From Calliopum simillimum (lineage: Eukaryota; Arthropoda; Insecta; Diptera; Lauxaniidae), in the NCBI GenBank assembly GCA_951812925.1, contig OX638370.1, forward strand, positions 92,704,897 through 92,768,896: DNA of 64,000 bases, written 5' to 3'. A model generated the notes under the pieces. It had not been told where the DNA came from. It was given only the letters and a program-made list of their open reading frames with translations, and did not search any database. Positions 42,617 to 54,808 of the stretch are shown one piece after another. The position numbers were made by a program, and so were the translations under genes. Positions within the stretch are counted from its first letter, which is position 1. Each line of letters starts with the position of its first letter.

Positions 42617-43600
42617 ATAATATATCCCATTATTAGCCTGGGCAGTTTTTATTTCCAACTATCATTTTAAACAATTTTTGCCAGTGATCACCAATTTGAT
42701 GATTTTTATGAGGATTTTCAAGTTTCATTTAAATTTATCCTTGACGAATCCTCCTATATCCACTTGTTTCCGAATTTCCAAAATTTTTCAGTTTTTTAAT
42801 TTATACAAAAAGCAACAAGCAAACATTACATCAACATGCTACAAAAACACAAAATCACGACTAGCCACGCACCCTAGCCGAATTGCGCATAGAAATTTTG
42901 AAGATACCTGCGTACCTTAAGGAGCAATATTTTTTCTATTACACGCGGGAGTTAGTTTATAGAAATGGCAAAATATGGCACTGACAAAGCCTCCCATGTA
43001 TCAAAACCTCCTCCCCCTTCTGCCTTACACACTTCATATTACTTGAATTTTTGCAAGTTTTTTAACAATTTCATTTAAAGATTTCTTAAATGGTTCACAT
43101 GAAGTATGAGCAACCTCAATCGAAACCAAATAACACAACGAATATGGTGGTTCCATTCGCTAAACAGCAAAACTTAACGAAGCTTTTAATCGAAAGCTTT
43201 TGTATTCATTCATTAGTTTTATTTCTATTGCTTTAACAGATGGCCCATCCAAATTTTGCAATAACAAAATCCTTAACAGCAAAAAATAAAACGATAGGTT
43301 AGAGAAAAAACGGTCAAAATTTTGAAAAACCTTTATGTCTTGGAAACTATAATATAGATTTCAAACTTTCCAAATGAATATGAGTTATCTTTGATATGAT
43401 TTACCTAAAAGATGTTCCCAACTGATATTGCTTTTGCGAAAAGCCTTTATTGCAACATCCGAAGTTAAATCAGACAGGCGCATTTTTATATTTTATACAA
43501 AACATATTTTGGATTACCAGTTTTTTGGCCCTTTAAAACCGATTTCATGTCTCGGCTCTCAAGTTTGCATTGACATCAAGTGGCCAACATACGCAGACCC
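42617..43600. other. AT-rich stretch, no gene recognised
   Basis: Short frames only. No inverted repeat or tandem array stands out. Confidence 0.4.
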
Positions 43601-43659
43601 GTTCTGTCTCTAGACATTTTTCGTTTGTTTCATTTCACAGTGTTTCTCGTTGCGTTTCG

Positions 43660-44382
43660 AATTCAGCAGCAGTCGTCAGTTTGTGTTAACTTTGAGCAAC
43701 ACAAGCCTCTATGTATTTCAGTTGTATCTGAGCTTTCGTGGTGTGAAGTCGTGTTTGTAAAGTGGAAGCAACGTAGTCATTTATTTTAGCAAGAAATAAT
43801 TTTAACTGAAAATGTGCAATATTTTAGTCTAAAATTTAATTAAACAAAGTCTTTTACTCAATGCATAAATATATGAAAAATTAAATAAAAAATAAACTTG
43901 TGAAAACGCATATAAAAATTTACCAAAAAGGGTGCGTCGTCGCATGTCGTGAAAAAAGAAAAAATTCCCTTGTATTAAATAAAAAATAAAAAGTGAAAAC
44001 TTCAACAGCGGCAAAAGCCCAACTTTATGAAAAAACGGGATACAGTGGTGAAGAAAAAAAAAGTATTTTTCATCTACTCCTACTCCGACAATTTCAACCC
44101 TTGTGAGCGGCTCTCTCGTATTTTGTGGTGTTACGCTTTAGCTCCACACACACACACACATACTCTCATTTAGTGTTGTTACGTTTAGTCGGCATTTAGT
44201 TTTCCCGCTTAAAACGTAAACAGGGTTGACGACCGCAAACATAAACAACCGGTACCGTGTTGTCTATTGCAATTAACGTTACGTTACATCATACGAGTAA
44301 CGAAGCGAACATACTCTGCCTACTGTGACATTACGTCGTTTTAGCAGCAGCAGGAGCCAGTGGAATTTCTTAGAGCGCAGGT
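43660..44382 (+). promoter_or_regulatory. Candidate promoter and 5' non-coding exon with donor at 44380
   Basis: This stretch is unusually non-repetitive and less AT-rich. An initiator-like CGTCAGTTTGTG lies at about 43675-43686, and a CA microsatellite at 44144-44159. At 44366-44387 CTTAGAGCGCAG is followed by GTGAGT, a near-perfect splice donor. An acceptor (TTTTTTTTTGCAG) ends at 44733, followed by a short piece with ATG at 44764-44766 and then GTAATT. This could be the 5' end of a + strand gene that continues outside the window. It is inference from signals only. Confidence 0.33.
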
Positions 44383-44766
44383 GAGTCTGTTTTTTTTTTT
44401 TTTTTAAATTGGGTAGGGTGTTTTTTTTTCCTAAATGTTGTATGTTCGTTGTGGTGGTTTTTGTGGTTGATATCATTGGGTTGCAATGGAAAAAGTTGGC
44501 ACAAAAAAATTTACCTTGAGCGCGTGTTTGGTTACTGATAACACATATCTTGATTAATAAATTGCAATAAATAAAGAGACGACATTTGAACTATAAAAAA
44601 AGTCATGTTTGTTATTGTTCCTTGTGGGTGGTTACCTTGTGAATAAGGGTACAATTTCTCTCCGTGAAATGGGTTTTTAAGAATTAAGTTTTTGTTTGTT
44701 TAAATTAATTGAATTCTGTTTTTTTTTTTGCAGCACTCGCGATTTTACAATCGAATATTTTTTATG

Positions 44767-45018
44767 GTAATTTTTTAAAATATGTATATTATTTATGGAT
44801 TTTGGGAATGTGTAATCGTAATAATTTCTTAAATTACACTGTGTTAATCGAGAATTCTAACATTGATGGTTTTTGGTAGTAACACATTTGGCTTGAACAA
44901 AAAAAAAGGTTTTAACCAATTCCGCCAAAAACTAAGTACGTACTTCGACTCTTTAGACCATTTATAATCAGAATATAACATTCGCAAAATCACACCACAT
45001 TCTCCCAACGTTTTTCTA
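44767..45018. other. Short unassigned stretch before the pogo-like relic
   Basis: AT-rich, with no frame or repeat recognised. Confidence 0.4.
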
Positions 45019-46324
45019 GGGTAAACGCGGGAGATATGGCACCCTTTTCGTTAAACTGCTATAAAACTAGAATCAAAAGAGATTTTTAAAAAAACTAAAC
45101 ACAAATTTATTCTTTTATTAATTTGAAACAAAAAAAAATTACTTCAACTAGAATAAAAATTATTGCAAATATGTTTTTTCTTCATTATAAAAAAATACTA
45201 TAAAGTGCCAAATCACCCGACACTGCGGGTGATATGGCACCATATCATGGGTGATTTGGCACCCTAAGTGGGTTTTAAGTTTTGTTGCCACAATTGTTGC
45301 ATGTGTGCACAAATGATGTACATGTTTCATGTAACCACATACAGCACATTACGCATTGGATCCAATCGTCTTTTTTTGTGGTTTGTTCATATTCTTCACC
45401 GCATCCAACGCATTCATTTTCGCCTAAATCTTCAGGTCCATGAGATTTTCATCAGCTTCATAGGAAGAAGCACAGTAAGTTACCAACTTGCGTTTATAAA
45501 TTTTCTTCTTTGGTTGTGTTTTTCTTTTAAAATTTTTTGTTTTCTACTGGACCACATTTTCGGGCAACGTAAGAATCCTTGCCGTTCTTTTTTTGTTCTC
45601 GTATTCGGCTTATAACTTTTCTATGTCATTGGTACAGGCGCTATTTCATTTAAGACATGTTCAGGCTTTTCTAGAATATCCTAGTGAAAACCTCAAATTA
45701 ATCAAATAAAAATATAAAACACAATCATTGAAGGTCCTTCCTGACTAAAATTCTGCGGCTCTGTGGTTCTTTGAAGCACTTCAGCTATATTTTGTCCGTG
45801 ATTTTTCTCAATGCATTTCTGTAAAAAGGCGTGATCTGGAATTTTATTTGGACTTTCCTGATGATGATGAGCCCGTGTTATTATAGATGCTGTTTGTTAG
45901 CCCTTCACATCTAGAGTTCAGTCAAGTTTATGTTCAACAAAATATTGAAAACCGAAACACAAAGATTTAGCACTAAGAATATTTGTACTCCCAAACCATG
46001 TAGCCCGCAGTAATGGGGTGCCATATCTCCCTTTCGGTATATACCGAGTAAAAATGCCATGACTCGAACACACATGTTCATTCGCGCTCGTATTCATCCG
46101 AAAACGAAATCACATTCAATTCTGTTTGTTTTGATATATGCACCATAAAGGTGTATCAAATAATCCCACACAGAAGCTATACAGCTAAACGAACAACATA
46201 CCACGTAGTCTCTCGTGCAGTTGAATTGAACTGTGTCCATATTTAAAAGCTATGAAAGCTGCAAGTATTGAAAGTGACAGGGGTGCCATATCAACCAGTG
46301 GTGCCAAATCTCCCGCCTTTACCC
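45019..46324 (-). mobile_element. Pogo-like relic with GGGTAAACGCGGGAGATATG ends (1306 bp)
   Basis: The ends GGGTAAACGCGGGAGATATG and CAAATCTCCCGCCTTTACCC are inverted. TA flanks the left (45017-45018) and a mutated TGTA the right. The consensus GGTGATTTGGCACC recurs inside near 45225-45262 and 46012-46030. The minus strand keeps pieces of a transposase tail, including a PHD-like finger (45286-45422). Confidence 0.75.
45286..45422 (-). pseudogene. PHD-like (C4HC3) zinc finger from a transposase C-terminus
   Basis: The minus frame contains NECVGCGEEYEQ, then DDWIQCVMCCMWLHETC and HTCNNCG. The ligand order is C-x2-C-x15-C-x2-C-x4-H-x2-C-x6-C-x2-C, with all eight ligands intact, and WIQC and W-x-H as in PHD-type fingers of pogo-like transposases. 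Upstream sequence is broken by stops, so the host frame is dead. Confidence 0.65.
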
Positions 46325-47290
46325 TGTATCTTTTATGTAGCGGCATTATCTCCATATAAAAAAAAAAACTGAAAAAAAATACAACAGACAATAATGAAAA
46401 TAGTGATTTTCAATGTATTTTGCGATTCTGAATTCGTATCCGACATTTTTTGTCTAATAGTGTTCAACGTACTTATTAAAAGCACAAGCCGAGATATTTT
46501 GCGTTTGCTATGGTATCGTCAGCATTTGATTAAACACTTCTAACAATACAAACTGCACTCTATAAAATTGCAATAAAACGTTTTACAATTCCGCCTTTAA
46601 AGCACATGTATTGAAAAAAACCGATTGTCGACATTACAAAAAAGCGTAACACTTTTAAAAATCGTTTAAAATCGATTTAATGAAGCATTACCGGAAATAC
46701 GTGATTTGTATTGAAACAATTGAGTGCATGCTTAAAGTGCAGCAATATAAGAATAGCACTTGTGTTACACCTAAATGAAATGCAACTATTAAACCTATAT
46801 AAATCGGTTAAGTTCTTTCATGCACGCATTAAACTGATTCGATTTAACATTTTTATTTGTTCACTTTTTCGATTTACTTTTTTCTTAAATAGTCCGCGGT
46901 AGAACAATTGATATGTTTTTTCGAGATGGCATCACTGTGACTAATAACTGTAGAAAATTTCAGCTTATTATTGTTATTCTTTGATTACGTCAGTTTTTGT
47001 AAGCTTATATATTTTTTATTTAAAACTTTGTCAGAAAACCTAAGGGAAGAATGCTATGAAGTGTACTTTTATAGAAGACTTGCCACGCGCTACTTACATA
47101 TGCTTTGATATGTTTTGCTGAAAAAAAAAATTAAGGAAATTGCGCCCGAAATCCGTAATTTGGATAAAAAGTTATTTCACTGAGGAAAAAATATAGTGTT
47201 TCTTTGCGTAATCGATTAAGATTTGGGTTGACATCTCCGATTTTTATGAAAATTGGTGAAAAGTTAGTATTTGACACATGTATAACTGTG
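46325..47290. other. Unassigned stretch with one foldback-type motif
   Basis: GATTTTCAATGTATTTTGCG followed by ATTCTGAATTCGTATCC (46410-46446) matches a motif seen at four other places. The rest is AT-rich with short frames. Confidence 0.45.
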
Positions 47291-47295
47291 GTAAA

Positions 47296-49606
47296 ATGAT
47301 TTTTCGAAATTCCGAAAAAATCCAAGATGGCGGCCATTTGAAGTCCGATCCAACTTTTAGATCACATATTTGAAAATTCATACCTCTTCGGATTTTGATC
47401 CGACTTTAATGAAAATTTCAGGGTTAGAATTTCACTGAAAAAAAATTTGTTTTCAGTCGAAAAAAAGCTTTTTTTCTTTTTTAAAGCCAATTTGGGGCTT
47501 GGTGCACCCGTTTAATTTTTTTTTAAATATTTTTATTTAAAAGTAAATTTTATTATATCCTATTATGTCCCGTTTTTAAGGGTCTTTTAGACCTTTTTTT
47601 CCAAAATCTTGGTTATAATGGGCTAAAAAACTCTCCAAAACTTTTCTAAAAAAATTTTATTAGGGGCTACGGAAAAAAATACCGTCCGGACGGCGCACTA
47701 TGGTTTTTTTTGTACTAAAAAGTGCCAAAAAAAATAATTCACTACAAGGACCCTTTTTTTTAAAAAAAATCAAATGCAAAATTAAAGGTTATACATTGAG
47801 CTATCTGAAAAGATGACCGCTTTTTCTAGCATTTGATCCACAAATTTTGGACAGAGGTCGAAATCTCATAAATTCTGAAAAAAATGGTTTTTCTGTTTAA
47901 AAATGTTCGTCGCATTAAACGCAGGAGTGATATATGAATAACTTTATATGTATTGAATGAAATCAAAGAAGAAAAATTTAATTCATTGGAAAAATCGGCG
48001 GTGCCACGCCCCCAAAAAATGAAATTCATCATATCTCTGAAACTATTAAACACAGAATAATAAGACTTGGTAAGTTTGTAACACGTATAGGGAGAAATAA
48101 TTATCATTGGAAAAATGGGCGGTGCCACGCCCCCAAAAAACCAAAATCATCATATCTCTGAAACGATTGAACGTAGATAAATAAAACTTGGTAAGTTTAT
48201 AACACGTACAAGGAAAAATAATAATAGTTCGAAAAATGGGCGGTGCCACGCCCCCAAAATCTAAAATCATTTTATCTCTGAAACTATTGAACGTAGATAA
48301 ATAAAACTTGGTAAGTTTGTAACGCGTATAGGAAGAAATAATATTTATTGGAAAAATGGGTGGTGCTACGCCCATTCTATGTCACTTTATTTTTTGTTCG
48401 ATTGTTTCGGTACCACCAATTTTTCCAATTGATATTATTTATCCCAGTGCGTGTTACAAACTTACTAAATCTTACTATCTACGTTTAACAGTTTCAGAGA
48501 TATGATTATTTTGGTTTTTTGGGGGGTTGGCACCGCCCATTTTCCAACTATTATTATTTTTCCTTGTACGTGTTACAAACTTACCAAGTTTTATTTATCT
48601 ACGTTCAATAGTTTCAGAGATATAATGATTTTAGATTTTGGGGGCGTGGCACCGCCCATTTTTCGAACTATTATTATTTTTCCTTGTACGTGTTATAAAC
48701 TTACCAAGTTTTATTTATCTACGTTCAATCGTTTCAGAGATATGATGATTTTGGTTTTTTGGGGGCGTGGCACCGCCGATTTTTCCAATGATAATTATTT
48801 CTCCCTATACGTGTTACAAACTTACCAAGTCTTATTATTCTATGGTTAATAGTTTCAGAGATATGATGAATTTCATTTTTTGGGGGCGTGGCACCGCCCA
48901 TTTTTCCAATGAATTAAATTTTTCTTCTTTGATTTCATTCAATACATATAAATTTATTCATATATCACTCCTGCGTTTAATGCGACGAACATTTTTAATC
49001 AGAAAAACCATTTTTTTCAGAATTTATGAGATTTCGACCTCTGTCCAAAATTTGTGGATCAAATGCTAGAAAAAGCGGGCATCTTTTCAGATAGCTCAAT
49101 GTATAACCTTTAATTTTGCATTTGATTTTTTTTAAAAAAAAGGGTCCTTGTAGTGAATTATTTTTTTTGGCACTTTTTAGTCCAAAAAAAACCATAGTGC
49201 GGCGGCACGTAGCGCACGTGCACCAACGACTCATGATAAGCACAACATTAAACAACTTCAAAATTCATAACTTGATAACCATACAAGATACCACAATTTT
49301 AAGGGTTGGTAAATAATTAGGTATATTAAAATTTACTTTGAAATAAAAATATTTCAAAAAATAAAAAGGGTGCACCAAGCTCTAAATTGGCTTTAAAAAA
49401 TAAAAACTCTTTTTTTCCATTTAAAATAAATTTTTTTTTAGTGTTATATTTTCTTTCAAAAGCCCATATTTTGTTGCACTAACCCTGAAAATTTTATTAA
49501 AATCCAAAGAGCTATGAATTTTCAAACATGTGAGTATCAAAAATTTGGATTGGTCTTCATATGGCCGCCATCTTGGAATTTTTCGGAATTTCGAAAAATC
49601 ATTTTA
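47296..49606. mobile_element. 2.3-kb foldback palindrome with ~120-bp direct repeats in each arm
   Basis: The arms run outward from a centre near 48410. The outer ends AAAATGATTTTTCGAAATTC and GAATTTCGAAAAATCATTTT are inverted. Each arm has about four direct units of about 120 bp containing GGGCGGTGCCACGCCCCC (47998, 48119, 48239, 48359 left; 48530, 48648, 48767, 48888 right). The arms differ at 47520-47690 against 49208-49360, where the sequence has been replaced. The frames at 47.8-49.1 kb are arm sequence, not proteins. Confidence 0.88.
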
Positions 49607-49867
49607 TCACTCTAAAAATTTAAATTAAATGTAAAATTTACGACTAGAATCTTGAAAAAACTACTTTACTCAAGATAAGACATTTTTTCAAAAGTCCACA
49701 GAAATATACAAATGTATACAAATGACATTTAAAATTCTTGTACATAAAAAATCTTTCATTACGCAGCAAATTCATTCAACCAGTAAAAAAAGAAGTTTTG
49801 CAAATGAATATTTTTAGACAATAACTAAAATTAAAACGTTTTCAAAATAAAGCTTAGCAAATTTGAC

Positions 49868-50842
49868 TTTAAGGCGATTCTTGTTATTTTAATAGATTCG
49901 GCAACATTTCGTTAACTTTTAGGCTATTTGTATAATTTTAATGTTTCAGCAACATTTTGTTGACCTGAGAGTGATTTTTGTTTTTTAATGTTTCAGCAAC
50001 ATCTTGACTTTAAGTAATGGTTTCAGAAACATCTTGTCAACTTTATGGCAATTTGTAATTTTAATGTCTTAGCAACATTTTGTTAACTTTAAGGCGACTT
50101 TTGTTATTTTAATGTTTCAGCAACATTTTGTTGACTAAAGTGATTTTTGTAACTTTAATAGTTGAAGCAAACCTTTGTTGACTTCACAGAGATTTTGTTA
50201 TTTTAAGAGTTTCAGCTTAAACGATTTCTGGTTTCAGAAACATCTTGTTGACTTTATGTTAATTTGTAATTTTAATGGTTTTAGCAACATTCTGTTGACA
50301 TTTAGACAATTTTTGTTATTTTAATAGTTTCACCAACAGTTCGTTGACTTTAGGGCATTATAATTTTAATGTTTCAGCAACATTTTGTTGACCTGAGAGC
50401 GATTTTTGTTTTTTAAATGTTTTATCTTAACTTAAAGGTAGTATGTAATTTTAATAATAAAGCAACATTTTGTTGACTTAAAGACGATTTTAATTATAAT
50501 AGTTTCAGCAACGTCTTGCTGATTTTATGGTAATTTGTAAGTTTAGTATCTCAGCAACATTTTGTTGGCTTTAAGGCGACTTTGTTATTTTAGTGTTTCA
50601 TCAACATTTTGTTGACTTTAATGTCATTTTTGTTGTTTTAATCCTTAAGCAATATTTTTTTGACTTAAAAGCGATTTTTATTTTAGTATTTAAACAACAT
50701 TTTGATGACTTTAAGGTGACTTTCGTTAATTTTATCGTTTCAGCAACATTTTGTTGACTTTAAGGCGATTTTCGTTATTTTAATAGTTTCAGTAACATTT
50801 TGCAATTTAAATGTTTCAGCAGCATTTTGTTGACTTTCATTT
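49868..50842 (+). repeat. Degenerate minisatellite, ~50-58-bp units around TTTCAGCAACATTTTGTTGACTT
   Basis: About 17-18 units share TTTCAGCAACATTTTGTTGA, then CTTTAAGGCGATTTTTGTTA and TTTTAATG. Each has the dyad CAACATTTTGTTG. Unit length varies through small indels. No flanking ends mark it as part of a transposon, although it starts about 260 bp after the palindrome. Confidence 0.87.
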
Positions 50843-53030
50843 AAAAATACGCATTTTCAAATTCTCTTTCCAACTCTAATGAATCGATCCAGCTTGTCCA
50901 CTTGTTCTTATCTAACTGTACCTTATTTGGCAGATATTGTCCCATGTTACTCTGGGATAAAAGCTATCCCAGCAATATTAATTTTAAAATGTAGATTATG
51001 TAAAATCTCTTACCAGGTCAAGATTCTACATATAAACTTTGCAGCAATATCTACCTGAATTATTAAAGTACAAAAAACCCATAAGCACAAAACGTCCCAC
51101 AATAAAACGCACCAACAATTACCTGTACTTGAATATGGGGAGAACTCGATGACGCTCTTACAAAAAGGCAGAGTTAGTCTTCATAACCAAAAAGTAAATG
51201 CCTGCCTACGCAAATTCGCGTACCGTCGCACTGTATGCTGGAATGGCAGAATATCTATTTTTTGTGAACTTAAGTTTTGTGATGTCTGTCGGCGCTAAGT
51301 GGTTGAGCTAACAAATTGTTAGCAATGCGAGCCTTGTTGTACAGGTACCGTTTATTCTTTGCTTTTGTTGTTATTGTTGTTGTTGCTATGTAGTAATAAA
51401 TGTATGAGCACACAAGCTCGTTCTCATACACAGTTGTACAAATAGACTAAATACGCATACTTGAGCAGCAAAATAGCAGAAAAAAATCAAAAATAAATTC
51501 TGAATTGCTTAAAGTTATGAATATTTTCAAGTTAAAAAAAAAAATCACGAAAAAAAATCGGATTCAAATGTTTTGTTATCGCACGAAACAGCACTTGACT
51601 CATATAGTTCGAGAATACAATTCATCAGCAAACAAAAACAAACATTAAACAATTATGAATGTTTATGACTGGATTTTTCATTATTTTTTTATTTTATTCT
51701 CATAAATTAATGACGCCCTGCAACATGTTGCCTTGTGTTGTTTGCATTTGAAATTCAATTGTTACAGCAATATGATGTGTAACATAATGGCAAATAGAGA
51801 AACCACTTGTTTTTTATAAATAATTTTTGTCTGAAATACAATCATTCGCCTGGTTATTTTTAACTGAAAAATCTTTATAAATTTCTTAAATTTAAATTTT
51901 TTATGTTTTAGAAATCGACTGCTTTTATTTAAGTGGAACCTCTCAATAAAAATTGTTTTTTCTTTCCACTGTGCCAATGTTTGATAAAAAATTATGAAAA
52001 ATCGGTGTATATTTGATAGGAAATCTCATGTCCTCATATGTGGACATTTTCCCAAACGTTATATAACGCGAACTATACAAGCTCTTTTAACGAAATTTGG
52101 TAGTTAAGTGCCCAACATTAATATCATACATTGGTCAAAAAATGGGAGTGGTCAAATTTGAGTTACGCCCACTTTTCATACATAAGTAACACTTCTTTCA
52201 TATTAACTTCCATTATCAAATTTCTTAAGTTTTCAAAAATCTACATGAATAAAATGTTCCTTCACGAAATATAAAACCATAATTCATGTGTGTAGAAAAG
52301 TATAATTAACTTTTTGCATGTACATAATTGTTTTATGCATCATAAAACTTCAAAGAAACTTGTTTTGCAATTAATTACATCTTAAAAAACATTTGTCCTC
52401 CAAAAACAAAAAGCAACTTAACAACATTTAATCTCTGGCAAAAGTTTTTGATAAAAAAATAGCATTGTTTTGCGCATCTAATTGCTGCATAATTTTGCTA
52501 AACATTGCAACAAAAACTTAGTATCGCATGTACATGTTGTATCTGTAATGATACAAAGTCTTTAATAGCGTCTTAAGCTCGTATGTAGTTTGCATGCAGT
52601 AATTACTGCACGTGCTTAAATACAATAAACGCCCACTTTTCCATTCGCCAGCGAAGCGATTTAAAGAATTTTGCTCTCCCTTGATAATTCGATAATGATG
52701 AATGCTTTTTGTGTTAGACAACTTACTACCAAGTATGCATGATCAGCATGATCAAGGTCAACAACAGCGCGAATGAATAACAGCTGAGATTTGTTTTCTG
52801 TTGAATTTCTAGTTTAAGTGCATACAAATATAAATATTTATATGAATCTGCATCAGGACGGAAGTGCCACAAAGTGTTAATCATTTTTTATTGTTAGAAT
52901 ATGATGGTTGTTATTTATGAAACCGACTTAACGAATAAAAAGAAATGATTGGCAATGCAAATGGCTTTATTGTTTTCAAAATATTGTTCGAGTTGATCGA
53001 TGTATTTGTTGAAGTGATTTTCATTACACA
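50843..53030. other. Mostly unique AT-rich DNA, no gene recognised
   Basis: The segment 51120-51400 is less AT-rich (GATGACGCTCTTAC, GTACCGTCGCACTG) and ends in a TTGTTGTTATTGTTG microsatellite. Frames are short. It may be intronic or intergenic. Confidence 0.4.
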
Positions 53031-53057
53031 TTTTTCCATTTTAATTTCGAGTATCTC

Positions 53058-53735
53058 GTTCATGTTTCAACTTCCTAAAAAAAAGAAAGTTAAATAAGCT
53101 ATATTTTTGCCGAAGAAACAAACCGAAAATATGGATTTTCTGTTGAGTACGACGCTTTGATCGAGGATGCCCAAAATGGCAAAAATTAAAAATCGTGGGG
53201 TAATATAAATGTTGGAAAAAAGTTCTAATATCTTTATTGTAAGTCAAAAAAGGTTCAAGGAACACACCCATAGGAGTAAATATGAAAAGAAATAATGGTT
53301 TTGCTGCAAAAAAAATATGTGAAAAAATTTGTGAAATAGTAGCTTATTCGTCGTTCTCTGATGAAACATCAAAGTCCGAGTCACAGTGTTAGTAATTAAA
53401 GAAGCTTGTAGTGAGATTAACGCATTTCAAGTGAAATGGGCGTTGGCAATCCTTTAGGTTGCATTTGATGGTATTGTGTCTGGTCATGACTTCGGGCATA
53501 AGTTCCATGCAAATGGTGCAAAAATCACGATCTTCATCTGAGCTAGAACTTCTTTGTTTCTTCTTTGACGCTTTCTTTGCTGGTGGTGCTTTTTTGCTCC
53601 TGTTACTCTATTTTTTCTGATTCGTTTCCCTCTTTCTTCCGTTTATTTGCTAAACGTTTCTCAGCTGATTTTTCCAACTCGCTTAGCTTTTCCGGAGTGT
53701 TTACTAACAATATAAATGTAGTGGATCCACTACCT
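53058..53735 (-). mobile_element. Fragment of the GGGGTAAAGTGGGA pogo-like family
   Basis: Reverse-complement of the element at 22713-23675 over the shared part (TGGATTTTCTGTTGAGTACG, CCATAGGAGTAAATATG). It extends further into the transposase tail than the other copy. The GGGGTAAAGTGGGA ends are missing. Confidence 0.75.
53344..53702 (-). pseudogene. Pogo-like transposase C-terminal tail with PHD-like finger
   Basis: The minus strand reads TPEKLSELEKSAEKRLANKR, a one-base shift, then a Lys/Ser-rich linker (KKAPPAKKASKKKQRSSSSD), DFCTICMELMP, IKCNLKDCQRPFHLKC and DVSSENDE plus stop. The linker and Cys/His pattern fit the C-terminal tail of pogo-like transposases. A frameshift and an in-frame stop before HCDSD make it a relic. 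Confidence 0.62.
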
Positions 53736-53935
53736 TAGTAAACCAAACCAAAATTGGTAACTGTTGTCGTTGATGTATTGTACAACGACACAGGAGCTCT
53801 GAAGTGGTCAAATTCGATGTACCATGCCTGATCTCGGTGACAAAAATTAAATTCAGACCAAGTTTAACTACATTCAAGTTCAAAAATTAAAAAGTTTCAT
53901 AGAATTTTCTTATAATATTACTAACTTTACTTAAA

Positions 53936-54808
53936 GATAGACACACTTTTTCCGAGTACCGTTTGGTTAAAAAGAATGCCAGAGCATTGAGTATTCATTA
54001 ATCGTAGTAACCTTTTTTGAATGCAGCAGGATCAGTGTATCTCCAAACCAAATAATATAAAAATTGATGTATTGCTTGTGCAGAAAAATATCGAAATACA
54101 TCCCAAATATCGGTAAAAGTCCAAATGTATCGAAAAACATCTAAAATGTAGCTAAAAGTCTAAAAGTATCGAAAAACATCCAACATATCGAAAAGAGCTC
54201 AAAAGTATAGAAGAACATCCAAAATATCGGTAAAAGTGCAAAAGTATTGAGAAACATCCAAAATATTAGTAAAAGTCCAAAAGTATCGAAACACATCGAA
54301 AATATCGAAAAGAGCCCAAAAGTATCGAAAAACATCCAAAATATTGATAAAAGTCCAAAAGCAATCAAAATGTCGGTAAAAGTCCAAAAGTATCGGGAAA
54401 CATCCAAAATATCGGTAAAAGTGCAAAAGTATCCAGAAACATCCTAGATATCGATAAAGTCCAAAAGTATCGAGAAACATCAAAAATATCGGTGCAGAAC
54501 GTTGACAAAGTGCAACGAAACAGGTGTCGTGCAAGCCAGAGAAAAACAACAACAACAAAATTTCTCTCACTCCACTCCATTCACTTTCTTAACAACACAG
54601 CATAACACTGTGGTTGACATTGTTGGGAAACTTTAATCCTATTTTGAAATGCCTTAATGGCAACTTATGAGGATAATTTTTGGTTTTATGCATTCTACAC
54701 CACAGTACCTTTCATACAAAAAAAAAAAAAATATTGAAAATCGGTTAAATGGTAGCTCGTAAAACGGGGGCAAAAAAAAAACCCCTCACGTATTTATATA
54801 TAGATAAA
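53936..54808 (+). mobile_element. 39-bp minisatellite-bearing element, copy B (~0.87 kb)
   Basis: It has the same left block, array (54075-54495, about 11 units) and right block as the copy at 27897-29022, ending TATTTATATATAGATAA. The array is shorter and more diverged. Confidence 0.75.
54075..54495 (+). repeat. 39-bp minisatellite array, ~11 units
   Basis: Units are AAAAGTCCAAAAGTATCGA plus AAAACATCCAAAATATCG with substitutions. The periodic frames on both strands are array by-products. Confidence 0.88.

Noticed and set aside
47826..49069. Four frames of 100-115 codons, two per strand orientation, with similar sequence
   Set aside because: They are mirror images from the two arms of the palindrome and its direct repeats, not a protein family.
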